Source: Porodaedalea pini (Eukaryota; Basidiomycota; Agaricomycetes; Hymenochaetales; Hymenochaetaceae). Taken from it: a stretch of DNA of 64,000 nt. Shown piece by piece: positions 16,448-28,490 of this stretch. The stretch spans positions 1,674,001 to 1,738,000 of the forward strand of contig NBAY01000003.1 in the NCBI GenBank assembly GCA_002794775.1. The letters are read 5' to 3'. Numbering within the stretch: the first letter of the stretch is position 1; the number at the start of each line of letters is the position of its first letter. A program made the position numbers and the translations under genes. The notes under the pieces were generated by a model. It worked only from the letters and a program-made list of their open reading frames with translations. It was not told the DNA's origin and made no database searches.

Positions 16448-17517
16448 ATGAGAAGGCTGGCGCCTCAGGTGCCCGCTGATCGTCGTCGTTTGCTGGTTTC
16501 GTTCGGACTCTGGCTTCGTTTGCATGGTGTCGGCCTGGATATATACGAAACCCGTGAGTCACGCTGAATCTTCGGTTTTGCTGCCAACTCTTATTTCCTT
16601 GCGTAGCTCCCACTCCCAGCAGAAGTTTCCCTGTGTACAACCTTGACGGAGGAATTGCATACCCGCAATTCTCCTACCCGTTACGAAAGGAGATCGTGCC
16701 TCTATGGCTTGCAGCCTTCATCACTTCCATGGCTCCCTTCCTCTTCATCGTCTTTGAGATCCGCAGGAGAAGCATCGAAGACCTGCTGACAACGACTACG
16801 AGCTTGCTCAATTATCTTATCACAGCCTCTGTATCCCAGGTGCGTCGTGGCCGTGCTATAATTGTCTTGTGCCCTAACTCGAAATCGCTGCATACTTCAG
16901 GTCTGGCTAAAATGGCTTATTGGACTCGGAGGTCTTCGCCACCGTATCTACGCTGTCTGTCAGCCGAACGTTCCTACTGAAAGTTCCCAGACTGGAGTCG
17001 GGTTTGGCAACATCATGTACGATCGTTCGGTGTGCATAGGCAACAAGGATGAAATTGGCGATTCTTTGGGTTGTACATACTTACGCCTTCCTACGAGTTC
17101 TTACATTATTGACATTGTAACGTTTGGCTAGAATCTTTCCCTTCAGGACATTCTATTGCTGCTACTCCAACGCGCAGCTCAAAGTCGTGTAGGCGCACAA
17201 ACCAGTTTACTGGAAAATGATACTTTTCTTCGCTCCTATCCTCAGTGCTCCCCTGTCAAGATTTGCGGCCGACAGGCTCTCCTTCACTTACTGAGCCTGC
17301 GGACGCAACCCTACCCACCTGGTCACTTCCAGTGGCGCCAGAGGGAGGGTGGGGATCACTTGATGAAGAGCATATGGATACGCCATTTGATGCGACTGCA
17401 ATGAGCTTTGGCGGCTTTAGCGGAGGACGTGGTGGCGGGTACGGTGGCGGAATTAGTGGCAGAACCGGTGGAGGAGCACTTAGTGGAGCAGAAGCTCAAA
17501 CAGAACACTTATATTAA
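16448..17517 (+). pseudogene. PAP2 lipid phosphate phosphatase, internally deleted
   Basis: PAP2 (Dpp1/Lpp1-type) enzymes dephosphorylate phosphatidate, diacylglycerol pyrophosphate and related lipids at membranes. From MRRLAPQVPADRRRLL an intron leads to PSRSFPVYNLDGGI, YPLRKEIVPLWLAAF, a membrane segment, and RRRSIEDLLTTTTSLLNYL. GFGNIMYDRSVC follows, then after another intron the second phosphatase motif ESFPSGHSIAA. After that the frame breaks, with a stop right after a sequence resembling NAQLKVV. WKMILFFAPILSA resumes in another frame, and the third catalytic motif (SR...H...D) and last membrane helices are missing. The first catalytic motif also looks altered (IGGLRHRIYAVCQP). A Gly/Ser-rich tail ends at 17,517. 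It is very likely non-functional. Confidence 0.75.
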
Positions 17518-17701
17518 TGGGCATACCGGACAATATTAATCTGCTCCTTTGTATTAGAACTCAGTTTAGTCATATTGATTCCCTCCTGATTTACAGACAA
17601 CGTTTCAGTTGTCGCCTTACTTTGTCACTACAGTGTACCGCGGATAAAGCCGACAACTCAAACGCGTCAATTCCCAACTACAGACATTCACCGGTCCTTT
17701 A

Positions 17702-18189
17702 CTGCCCTTTTCAGAAGTATTGTCACACGTGATTTCACTGATTTTCGTGCTACAAGAGCCTCAAAACACAAACATTTTCATATCTCAACCAAAAGTTGAC
17801 CTTTTTGTGTCATCTAAGTTGCTAAATTCATTTTTTTTATCTCATCTTTCATATTTCAACAAGAGTGATAAGAAATAGTAAAAATTGGAGTCCAAAACAG
17901 CAAAAATGCTGTTTTTGAACCCATTTCCCTTCTTCATTTTTTCCTGCACTCAGATTTCACTGTACAGTGCTCCAGACTAGCCCAGAATTCCAGTATTAGT
18001 CTATTATGAATTTACAGACTGATTTTGAGATGTATTGTGAGGTAGATGTGCTCAATTGGTGCATGCCTAAAACACACAAATCCCCTCTGTTTCTGCAAGC
18101 CCCCCAGCCCCCAGGAAAAATTCTTCTCAGCTAATTTCATGCATGTAAATTCATTCAAAGTGTATTGGAACAGATTTGAGCAGCATCCA
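17702..18189 (+). repeat. Left arm of fold-back element
   Basis: 488 bp, inverted copy of 18292-18779. Confidence 0.92.
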
Positions 18190-18291
18190 TGGATACAGGC
18201 TTGCTTCATGAATCAGGGACATGTTCACAAGAATAGTGCATACAGTCAGAATCTGGTACTCAATTCAGCTCACTGGTTGATGCTAGAGCAC

Positions 18292-18779
18292 TGGATGCTG
18301 CTCAAATCTGTTCCAATACACTTTGAATGAATTTACATGCATGAAATTAGCTGAGAAGAATTTTTCCTGGGGGCTGGGGGGCTTGCAGAAACAGAGGGGA
18401 TTTGTGTGTTTTAGGCATGCACCAATTGAGCACATCTACCTCACAATACATCTCAAAATCAGTCTGTAAATTCATAATAGACTAATACTGGAATTCTGGG
18501 CTAGTCTGGAGCACTGTACAGTGAAATCTGAGTGCAGGAAAAAATGAAGAAGGGAAATGGGTTCAAAAACAGCATTTTTGCTGTTTTGGACTCCAATTTT
18601 TACTATTTCTTATCACTCTTGTTGAAATATGAAAGATGAGATAAAAAAAATGAATTTAGCAACTTAGATGACACAAAAAGGTCAACTTTTGGTTGAGATA
18701 TGAAAATGTTTGTGTTTTGAGGCTCTTGTAGCACGAAAATCAGTGAAATCACGTGTGACAATACTTCTGCAAAGGGCAG
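18292..18779 (-). repeat. Right arm of fold-back element
   Basis: 488 bp, inverted copy of 17702-18189. Confidence 0.92.
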
Positions 18780-18781
18780 TA

Positions 18782-19384
18782 ATTGAATGATAAAAAAAAC
18801 TCGAAAAATAAGAGGGAAATACGAGCGGGGCAAATTTAAAGCCTGTTTCCCCGGTTTTCCTTTTCTCAAGGGCGATTCTGCTCTTCGCATGCCTGCGTGG
18901 CACTTTTTTTCATGTGGTGTGCACCGAATGGCAAAAAAAAAAAAAAATGCCGGACATGTGGGAATTGTTTCCTGAATTTATTCAATTTTTTTTCTCAAAA
19001 TTTTTGAAACATTTCTTGGGTTTTTCCGAAAATGCGAGAAATTGCAGCTTTTGGCCACTTTCATGATAGATTTCAATTGGTACATAAAAATTCTAAAAAT
19101 TACGGGCTGGGCAGAGTTGCTGCGAGGTGCCTTTACGCACCATAGTACTGTAGTACTGACTGCGCAATATTAATGCCACAGTAATGCAGGCACATGTATA
19201 TATAATGCATTAATATTATTGTATAGCTTGAACTAGACAATATTAATATTATTCCAAGTTGCCTTGGGTTTACTATTTGTCAGTTGCCGTTTCAGGCTGC
19301 GTCGCGACGCAACGTGACAATATTAATGAAGTGTTTGCTGCGACTCCTTCAAGTTCACGACCTCTCAGTGCTGGTACTTTCAAA
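18782..19384. other. AT-rich intergenic stretch
   Basis: It has long A and T runs (for example 18942-18956) and several AATATTAAT-like words between about 19,165 and 19,325. No ORF is convincing. It is the probable upstream region of the RVxxxPGG-repeat gene. Confidence 0.5.
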
Positions 19385-20605
19385 ATGTCTAGCCAAACGT
19401 ACGTCGGAGTCGCGGCTTTGTCGATATCACTGATTTGTCCAATCGCCTTCAGTTTCACCCCAATTAACACAGTCGACATGAAGAAAGAAAAGGACTGGGC
19501 TGCGAACATTGGTGTGCATTCGTCCTGCTCTCTTTGAACGCTCAATACTCACCTTTAATACGTTAGGTATGATGGTGAGTATCGATGTTCAAGCCCGTTT
19601 TAGGCCCTCAATGTAAACAGCCTAAAATGTGTATCATCTAGGATTGGGATTCAACGAGCATCGTGTTCACAAAACGGACGCTCATCGAGTTCCTGAAGTA
19701 AGGTGCAGCTAAATGCTATTCGTCTCATCGCTCACATGCTGTGATTGTAAAAGGTACACAGGAACTACGGTTGATACGAATTTCTCAAATATATCTAAGC
19801 TTCCCAGTGCGTATTATCCGTCTAGTGGCTATTCGTCGTTTATTCATGTTATGGCACAGAATATGCGAAGTTCGGCAAGATCTCCCAGGCCCCAGGTGGA
19901 AATGCCGATAGCATTGTTCCTGATTCGGAAACCTCTGGTTGGATACGCCTTGACTCCGAGATGCTGTCAAGCAGCTGATGAATTATGGCCTGCAGTGTCA
20001 GCGTCCAAGGAGGAGTCTAACTTCAGGCCTTCGCGTCGTGTAAGAGCGGGTCCAGGAGGTCCAAGTTCGGGTCTGTTTGAAGAGGAATTCGGTGACAATG
20101 CGCTATCGCAAGCTCCCTCTAATTCTAAGGTCAGTAGATATTTCATATCACGTACGTGCCGCCTCACTGCTACGTCCTGCAATTCTAGGCTGCCACAGAG
20201 CATCCAGCGGCTGCAATACCCACTAAAGTAGACGCTGCAGATGAACTCAGCCAGTCAGTCGGTGGAGTGCGACCTAGCAGGTGTGTAGTGTCCATACCTC
20301 TGAGTTTGTGTCGAGAGTACACACTGATTGTGAAAACAGACGCGTCCGGACTGCACCTGGGGGCAAGGACTCTCTTGCGGAAGGGCTTTGGGGACCTGTG
20401 GAATCTGAGAGTACAGAATTTAAGCCGACACGCAGGTAAGATTAACTAGCATTGTAGTGCTTCTTGACCAGCAGACTGAAAGTCCTTCGGGTAGGGTTCG
20501 CCAGGGACCAGGAGGCCAGGACTCCGTTGGCGGGGTGAGGGCTTCGATTGCTTCTGTTTCATATATAAACTACATTCTGACTCGTTGCTGCAGCTCTTCG
20601 GTTAA
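19385..20605 (+). CDS. RVxxxPGG-repeat protein (SPIRAL1/Jupiter-like motif, putative)
   Basis: A spliced model starts at the ATG at 19385 (MSSQT, GTACGT intron, FTPINTVDMKKEKDW). It continues through GLGFNEHRVHKTDAHRVPE and six or so short GT-AG introns to LFG and TAA at 20603-20605, about 200 residues in all. Four copies of one motif are visible: GKISQAPGGNADSI, RRVRAGPGGPSSGLF, RRVRTAPGGKDSLAEGLWG and RRVRQGPGGQDSVGGLFG. The R-V-x-x-x-P-G-G-x-x-S pattern resembles the short motif of plant SPIRAL1 and animal Jupiter/HN1 microtubule-associated proteins. That link is my inference from motif shape only. The protein is otherwise hydrophilic and probably disordered. Several introns fall inside or beside the repeats, which fits growth by exon duplication. 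Confidence 0.68.
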
Positions 20606-21120
20606 ATCCGGACCTGAACGACGATTCTGCGATTAATATTGTGGGGAAACAATGAAGGATGCCGTACGGAGCTTTGATCGAGATTTGTACCTGGGTTAGT
20701 TCACCATTAATATCGAGTCCCCATCTCATCTAGGGTTTGTCGGATCAGGGTTATACGATGACTGGGGGTGGCTCGAATCTCGAATGGTAACAATATTATT
20801 GTAAATTTGGCATTGCACTGCGTATGCATATTTAATATGAAAGTATTGCAAATTGAAATCAGTTCGCATGCCACGGACTTTGTAGGATGCCTATTTGGGC
20901 CTGGCTGGCTCGCGTCCAGCTGTTAGATATCGCACTCAGCGCTATACTATACTGCCTGGTGCTCTGCACGCCGCAAGACGACAACGACGAGTTCGAGCTC
21001 GCATTCACAACATCAAACGGACTGGTACTTGATTTTCCACTCAACCTGTATCTGTAATTGTCTGCTTTTGCACAAGTTCGTTCTTTCACTTCGCGGCAGG
21101 TCCGTCTCTGCCTATGTACC
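20606..21120. other. Intergenic region upstream of the formin gene
   Basis: No supported gene. The last 100-150 bases before 21,121 are pyrimidine-rich, as expected for a fungal 5' leader. AATATT words recur near 20,633, 20,708 and 20,790. Confidence 0.45.
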
Positions 21121-24100
21121 ATGGACACCCTCTTCGGCCGCAAGAAACCACGTCCACGTCAGACCTCAGCCGACCTCAGCGAGCGTTCTGTACCATACGA
21201 CAAGCTTGGGCCCCCGAGCAGATCTCCTATACCCGTCGGAACAGTCTCGCATGGCCTCCGAACGAGCGCGACGAACGCCTCCGCAATATCCGCGCCCACA
21301 ACTAACCCGACGTTGACCAGCGATGGCACAGAGTTCAACTTACACTCGATGCAGCGCAGTAGGTCAGAGAGGGAACGCCTGTACTCTCAGCCTTCGCGGA
21401 CTCTACCAAAGTCGCCTTTGGTCTCCGCATCCAGCTCCTCCGCCACATTCTCCAGTGTACCGTCCTCGTCTGGCTCCTCGACATCGTTCACAACCGTCAC
21501 AGACACCAGTCGCCTCCGGAGATCTGGAGCTTCGTCGTCAGACAGAATAAGTCCTAGCATGTCTGACTTTGGTGGATTCCCGACCACGTCGCCTTCCTCG
21601 ACGTATGGCAACGTTGTGAATGGAGCGGCGCGACCAATGTCAGTTGCGAGTTCTCGCTCTGAAGGCAATCGCGTATCGAAGTATGCCGCTTCGCTTACGC
21701 CCTCGGATTCTATACAATCACACTACTCTCACGCCTCGCACATGTTCCACCACAATAAAGGCGCGCCAGACGATTTCGAGTTCGAGCGGCCGGGCGATGA
21801 TGTCGTGGAGTCCCTATTTGAACAAGTTCGCCTCAAGCGTGATCTCGGAGAGTTGCCGAGCCTTTCGGTGGATCAGAAATGGCAGATCGTATACAACGAT
21901 GAGCAGCTGCGCTGGAAGGAAGAGAAGGTCAGGGAGGAGGTGACGAAGAAACAAACGGACACAGGTCAAGCCTCGACCGCTTTCATTAAAGATTCGCCGG
22001 AATGGTACCTCAAGAAGTTCCTCGACCAGACTATTACGCCCAAGCAAGCTGCGAGTTTGCTGGTCTCTCTGCGAACAGGTACTGTGAGGTACGTTTGCGC
22101 TCATATGTGCGAGTTCGCAACTTTCTTAGTTTTTGTCATACTATAGCTGGTTCCGACAATTCTTGGCTATCCAGGGCACGTCGGTTCTTGCGAACACACT
22201 GAATAATATTAGTCGCAAGGGGGTGAACAGGTGCTTTATTCTCTTGGTTCTTTTGCTGCTTCAAATATATTGATATAGCTTGCAGACGAGAACCCGATTT
22301 TGCCCTCGAATATGAGGTACTCAAATGCCTACGTCATATTCTGAACATAGAGGTTAGTTCTCGCACATCAGAGTGCAAAGGGCTGAAGAGGCTAATGGGG
22401 TTTTAGATTGGCGCGAACGAAGCTCTTATTCATCCTTTGATAGTCAACCACATCGCTTCCACCCTGAACACGTCACAAATATCATCGCGAAAAGTTGCTC
22501 TCGAGATCCTGACCTTCTTGTGTTACTGGAAAGACGGGGCTCACCATGAGCTCGTAATCTCAGCGCTGGAGGCACTTAGCTCAGCAAATGGCGAAAATGG
22601 GCCATATGCCTATTGGTTCCATACCTTGGAGAATTCCCTTCTTGGTCGAGGGAAGATGGGCAGCCTTGTCGGAGCGAGCGAAGAAATCCGGAAGAATGGT
22701 GGTCTGGATAGTTCCTTGAATGAATATGCGGTAAGCCATTAGATTTCTTGATGCCTCGAATTACCTAACAATTTTTGCAGCAAGCAAATCTTCTCGTTAT
22801 TCACGGTGTTTTAGACCACATAGATGACCTCGACATGCGCATGCACCATCGCACACAGATGGAAGCTGCTGGGCTCCGGCGCATCATGTCCATCTGTCGA
22901 GAATTTGGGTATGCTCAGATCGAGACTCAATTGGGACTCATCGAGAAACTCATCGAAGCTGACGAACGCGCACTCCGTGAACTCCTGGATGAAGAAATCT
23001 TACGCGATTACAGCAATCCTCAAGACGTTTACAATGCGATCGTGGCTAAGACGCAAGGGTCGAAGGCTTTTGACTATTTTCTTTCGGCAATGCAACATCT
23101 TCTGCTCATTCATGAGGAAGGCCAGGCCCTTACGCATTACTACCAAATAATAGACTCCACCGTTACAGACATCGTTCTAGACAGGCAAATGAACGGCGTG
23201 GAATCTAAGTTAGGCACCTCAGTAGCACGAATCATTGCTCAGCTGAATGAAGCCGATCGCTACCAGTATATGGAGGAACAGGCTAACGAGGCTCGTGGCA
23301 GGGCGCTTCAGCTAAAAATCGAGAAGGAGGCCCTTGAAGAGGAGATCTCGCAAGGGTCCGACGGTCTTGTGGGTCAATTAAAAGACAAGACGACCCAGCT
23401 CGAGGAAAAGCTGAGAGGCTCAAGGGGGACGATCGAGCTTCTTCAGGGTCGACTTGAGGAGCAAAAACGTGGATATGAGGAGCAGATTGCTCAACTTGAA
23501 GCGCAGATACTCGAGCTATTCCGTATGCTCAAAGAGCTCGGCCGTGGCGTTGAGGAAATTGTGGACCAGAGTCAGACAATGGACCGGAAGGATTTAATGG
23601 CGACCCTGGAGAAACAGCTTCAGCGTAACAAAACCATCAGTCTACTCGAAGGACGGCGCGACTCCACTCGAAGAAAGACTAGAGCTGGCGGGCAGATAGG
23701 TGGGGATGAGTATGACAATGCGGACAGTATAAAATCGTCGCCGTCTCTGAAACGTGGTTCAAAGGCCATTGGGAGGAGTAAAAAGCATTCTACGCACCCT
23801 GATACTCATAGAGCTCGCGACTCTCAGTTCGCTGATGCTGATGAGGCTAGTGTGCAAGAACATATTGAACAGCGAATAGCCGCTGGCGTACGTATGGTGA
23901 GCTTTGTTTTCTCTTTTGTTCCGACGGTCTCTCGTCAACACTTAACCTGCTCAGTATCCGCAAAGAGAAGGGACGATATCTAGTCCCCGCAATGCAAGAG
24001 GTTCCCCGTGGCGTGGTAATACATCGCGTCTCCCCTTGGATGGTGATTTCACATCGCAAAGTCTTCCGCCATACGATAATCGCTTTCTGCTTCCCGATCA

Positions 24101-26852
24101 GTCAGAGGAACAAGAACGCAACGATTACAACAGGGATTCGCGTGTGTCATCGGATGACAAGGACTCTGATAGTGAGTATCGCCAATCCAGCAGGAGCGGA
24201 TTCACTGCATACACAGAAGATACTCAAGCAACTTCTATTGGCTCTCGTCGTTCAGCAGAACGTCTTCGTCCATCATCTGGGGAGGGCCGTTCACCAACCG
24301 ATTCTGCCCATCCAGTTGGCCAGCTGTCCCTAGCACAGGTGCTAGCCAACAAAATGGCCGGCTTGCATAAGGAGCCTTACATGCCGAATCCTGAGCAGGA
24401 CTCTGTTGGATCCCCTGATCAAGGATCTTTGCCAAGCGGCGCCCCTCCACCGCCTCCACCTCCACCGCCCCCACCCCCACCGACTCCTGGTTCCGCTTCT
24501 TTCGCTTCTCCCCCTCCACCCCCGCCTCCTCCGCCTCCGCCTCCCGCCGGGTTCGTCGCATCTCCACCGACATTCTCTGCACATGCCCCTCCACCGCCTC
24601 CGCCACCCGTACCGTCTGCACCTCCGTCTATGCCCGGATCTACGCGCCCATCCATGTACCTCGGCATGAACTTGAACAATCTAGTCATGGCCAGGAAGGA
24701 TATCGCGATCACTCCGAATACGAAGATGAAACAGCTGCAGTGGGATAAGCTTCCGCAAACACAAGTTGGAAAGACTTTCTGGAACGACGAGGAGCCGGAC
24801 AAAGAGAAGGAATGGATCAAGAAACTCCGTGAACAACGCATTTGGGAAGAAATGGAAGAGGATTTCAAAGCGAAGCAGCTCGTAATTAATCTTATGGGTA
24901 TGATTTTTTGAAGCCTTTGTCTTGATTGCGCTAAAAACGTTTCCCTTGCTGTTGTTCTTTCTAGCCAAGCAAAAGAAAGCCGAGCTTCGGAGTGTCCTTG
25001 ATCCTCAGACTAAAAAGCGCGTTGGTAAGCTTCGTTTACTCCACTTCCGTGAAAAATAGTGACTGACGGTTATGTATAGAAATCCTTATTCAGCGTGTTA
25101 AGACCCTCCACCCTGAAGAAATTGCTCTCAAGATCGAACAATTTGACAAGGAACTCTGTACAGAGACATTCCTAGGCGAACTGAAGAATCTTCTTCCGAC
25201 TCCAGAACAGGTACTCATATCAGAAAATGATTTTAGTCCATTTGTGCTGACATTACAAAGGTCGGAAAGTTGAACATATATCGGAATTCTGACACAGAGG
25301 AACTGAGTGGGCTTCATCCTGCGGACCGTCTCATGGTCAAGTTGATTCAAATTGATCGGTTGGGTTCTCGGATAGAAGCTATGCTATACAGAATTACATT
25401 CGATGAGACGAGGTCGCTTCTTGACCAGGGTGCAACAAAATTAATTGAGGCAGGCCAGGGACTGTTGCATGCATCTCATTTCAAAGAACTCCTGAGTGTG
25501 CGTATCTGATTCCGAAATGTCTGGAAGGCATCGACGATACTTACTTCAGGGCCTTAGTTGATTTTACTTATTGGTAATTATATGAATGGCACTGGTATCA
25601 AAGGAGGCGCGTTTGGTTTCCGTGTGAGCAGCATAAACAAGGTGCGTTTCTAAAACTGCGGGTATACTTATAGCTATTCTGACCGGTTTTCTTAGCTTGT
25701 CGATACGAAGTCGCTCAATAACACGACACTTTTGCATTTCGTGGAGAAGACCGTATCGCAACACTTTCCAGACATGGCTGAATTTCTGGACGAGCTTGAG
25801 AAACCGGCTGATGCGTACCGAGGTATGCATTGGCTGAACAAATGACTCGCTTTAATGCTGAGACTTACGTGTTTCTCTACAGTTAATCTATTGGAAGTGC
25901 GGAAGGGTTTTTCAGAGTTGCGTGATGGCCTCAAGAGGATCAAGAGCGAACTCGATGAACACTTTTCTGATGTGGATTTGAGTACACCATTTGTCTCTCA
26001 GATATGGAGTTTTGTTGGCAAGGCTGGTTCCCGACTGGAGGATTTGCAGGACGATATCGACGTCGCCGACGCCACGTTCAACAAAGCTGTGAGCTATTAT
26101 GGCGAGGAAGATCGTGGTATGACGTCGTCCGAGTTCTATGGCATCTTCAAGACTTTTGTGACTTCCTACAAGGCAAGAAGGTTACATGATGATTACTAAA
26201 TGGAAGTTAACGTGGTCGCTCCTAGAAATGCCAAATGGATAATAGATCAGCCCAGGAGGAGCGCGAGGCTGCTGGAAAACGCCGTAAAGCTGCAGAAGAA
26301 GCCAAAGCAATACGTTCTGCTAAGAGCGCGGAGAATGTTAACGAGGGTGCGGGCGACAACGCCGTACTGGATAACCTTCTCGAAAAGCTTCGCAACGGAG
26401 ATAGTGTCGGTCGCAAATCCCGTAAAAATCGTCGAGTCAACGGGAGTGCCGTAACGCCACGCCGAGCGAATGCAAATGGCAAAGATGCGTCCGATGCTAA
26501 CTTTGAACCAGCTCTTCCAGAAGCCGGTGACAAGACTGTAGACCTCGCGCGTGATATGTTGGCAGCCTTGAAATCGGATGGGTTTGAAGCATTCACTCCT
26601 ACGACAGCATCAAGACCAGACCGATCGAGTCGGAGAAGTAGACAGCGCCGCCGAGTAGTGACCGAATTTGGCACTGAAGAGTTGATTGCTTCGCCAACAT
26701 TCTCGGATGACCAAGAACTATCGGGTGTTGAGGAAGGAGATGCTTCTGGAGACCAATCGCAAACATCGTTCAGACCAGGTACTCCGTCCGAGGGAGGTGA
26801 CGTTTCTCATGTACTTGGTAACGATGCAGATGCAACTATAAGACAACGTTGA
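21121..26852 (+). CDS. Diaphanous-related formin (actin nucleator)
   Basis: Formins nucleate and elongate unbranched actin filaments at hyphal tips and septa under Rho-GTPase control. The start MDTLFGRKKPRPRQ at 21,121 is followed by a Ser-rich tail and the GBD/FH3 region (about 21,780-23,250, including GLRRIMSICREFGY). Next come a coiled coil (about 23,270-23,560), an FH1 region of Pro runs (24,445-24,640), then FH2 from KMKQLQWDKLP (about 24,725) with GNYMNGTGIKGGAFGF (about 25,575-25,622). A C-terminal DAD follows, with LDNLLEKLRNG and a basic KSRKNRRV patch. The stop is at 26850-26852. GBD plus DAD implies autoinhibition released by a Rho GTPase, as in Bni1/SepA. About ten introns occur. 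All parts look intact, roughly 1,700 residues. Confidence 0.95.
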
Positions 26853-27170
26853 CCGCATATTACCTACCTTCATGTCCCCTTTCTACACTGTATGAATCTG
26901 GCATTTTTGACAGTGGACGATTACATTTTACCCCCTGCATCACTTTCATTTCCTTTATTGGTTATTCGCGCATCCATCATGCATTTGAATGATATGTAGA
27001 CGCACTCGCACCATCTGTTGGACTATTTAGTTGTATGCTCGGTAAATGAACCGTTTTCTTTGCACTCAGGAAATCTTGTACGATTAACTTGCGCTACCGT
27101 CGATCATGTGATCACTTCCTCTAACTTGAATCCGCACTTTCTTCGAGTGCTAGACTTTATCTCAACAGCC
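26853..27170. other. Formin-COQ7 intergenic region
   Basis: 318 bp holding the 3' region of the formin gene and the COQ7 leader. The COQ7 frame is open upstream to about 27,018, but the mitochondrial presequence starts best at 27,171. Confidence 0.5.
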
Positions 27171-27976
27171 ATGAACAGGACAGCATCAAAGTGTATTCGA
27201 CAGCAGACTACCAGAATGCAGATATCAGAATGCAGAACTTTCTCATCCAAAAGATTACTCCCGTCTGACGCGTATACTGGTGCTGCCAACGCGTCCAATG
27301 TCTCAGTGACTAGCACTTTCAAACTTACGCCTCGTCAGCAAGCATGTCTAGACAGAGCCATTCGCGTTGATCAAGCAGGCGAGATTGCTGCCAATTCCAT
27401 ATACCAGGGCCAAATGGCTGTCTTGGGTAGGGACCGCGTAGTTGGTCCAGTCATCCAGGTTCGTCCCTTGGTCTATTTGCTCATCCGGAAGGCGATACTA
27501 TCGACTGAATTCTAGGACATGTGGGACCAAGAGAAGAAACACATAGCAGTCATGGACAAACTACAAGTGCAGCATCGTGTGCGCCCAACAGTTTTATCTG
27601 ATGTCGCGAAGGCAGCTGGCTTTACTCTGGGTGCGGTGACAGCCATGATGGGGAAGGAGGCTGCGATGGCCTGTACAGAAGCGGTTGAGACGGTAATCGG
27701 AGAACATTACGACGAGTATGTCTTCATGCCGTCACAAAACATGCGCTTTACTCATTTTCGAATGGCAGTCAATTGAAGGAGATGGAGAGTCTGCCTTCCG
27801 ACCATCCGAGTATACCTCTTCTTAAGAGCGTCATATGCGAATTCCGAGATGACGAACTCGAACATTTGGACACGGCTGTTGAACATCATTCACAACGAGC
27901 ACCCGCACATGCAATGTTAAGTGCAATGGTCGGTGCTGGATGCCAGATAGCAATTGAACTGTGCAAACGGGTATGA
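27171..27976 (+). CDS. coq7: COQ7, demethoxyubiquinone hydroxylase
   Basis: Coq7 is the di-iron monooxygenase that hydroxylates demethoxyubiquinone, the penultimate step of ubiquinone synthesis, on the matrix face of the mitochondrial inner membrane. The ATG at 27,171 gives a basic presequence ([17 protein letters not shown]). The di-iron carboxylates and histidines are all visible: [46 protein letters not shown] and [12 protein letters not shown]. The stop is at 27974-27976. Two introns are clear: after VIQ (near 27,457, acceptor near 27,515) and after HYDE (near 27,718, acceptor near 27,773). Length is about 220 residues, typical for the family. It is convergent with the B15-like gene, with only about 40 bp between stop codons. 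Confidence 0.95.
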
Positions 27977-28016
27977 AGGGCTGCTTTGCTACAGATTAGA
28001 GTTGAACTAGACATAT

Positions 28017-28490
28017 TCACTGCTTAATGGCCAGCGATTCTCCTTTGCGTTTTCCTGCCCAACTGTACTTAGCCTGTAGAGGTTGCTCAGTAATGGTAAT
28101 GTAGAGTAGAAAGAGGGACGCTCACGGTTTGCTGAGCGCAGATATACATGCAGAGCCCTGGGATAGCTATCATGCTCAAGACTGCTGTTCGAGCAGTGCC
28201 CTTCGTCCATCTAAAGTTCTTGTAGACATCTTCACGCTAAACGAAAGCTTAAGATCTGTCAAATCTAAAATACACTGAGCAGCACGTACCATTCGGTTCC
28301 ATCGCTCAAAAGCCGGGTCGACCTAGTGGAAAGCCGTGATAAATAAATATGAGTATTCGGGACATTATGCATCTCTTACAGTGACAGAATCTTAGGACCA
28401 GATCAGTTTAGACAAACAGCTGCATGGAACAGCATAGACTCACCGTGGGCCGCCATGGTCCCTGCTCAATTGCACTCGAGAGTCCTATCG
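28017..28490 (-). CDS. Complex I B15/NDUFB4-like small membrane subunit
   Basis: The minus-strand exons read VDPAFERWNRM, then REDVYKNFRWTKGTARTAV with one membrane segment (AVLSMIAIPGLCMYIC), then AKYSWAGKRKGESLAIKQ and TGA at 28017-28019. They are joined by GT-AG introns (GTACGT and GTGAGC donors). The pattern of an ERW-x-x-MRE-x-x-Y-x-x-FRWT head, one helix and a Lys/Arg-Gly-rich tail resembles the B15 (NDUFB4) accessory subunit of mitochondrial NADH dehydrogenase. That is an inference from the pattern. The start is odd. The ATG near 28,460 has an excellent ACCATGG context, but after splicing at the obvious sites it is one base out of frame with VDPAFER. Upstream sequence is open but has no ATG before the transposon-rich boundary near 28,600. 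Confidence 0.6.

Larger units (their letters stand above)
17702..18779. mobile_element. Fold-back (long inverted repeat) DNA element, 1,078 bp
   Basis: Two 488-bp arms, 17702-18189 and 18292-18779, are inverted copies of each other with, by eye, a single mismatch near the tips. A 102-bp spacer separates them. The element is bordered by TA on both sides (17700-17701 and 18780-18781). Its outermost bases, CTGCCCTTTTCAGAAGTATT, recur at both ends of the large composite element (32074 and, inverted, 62092). It carries no plausible gene. The near-perfect arms imply recent formation, recent transposition or arm-to-arm gene conversion. Confidence 0.9.

Noticed and set aside
18046..18330. 94-codon ORF within the fold-back element
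   Set aside because: It runs through both arms and the spacer, has a mirror-image ORF on the other strand, and shows no protein-like pattern; the inverted repeat explains it.
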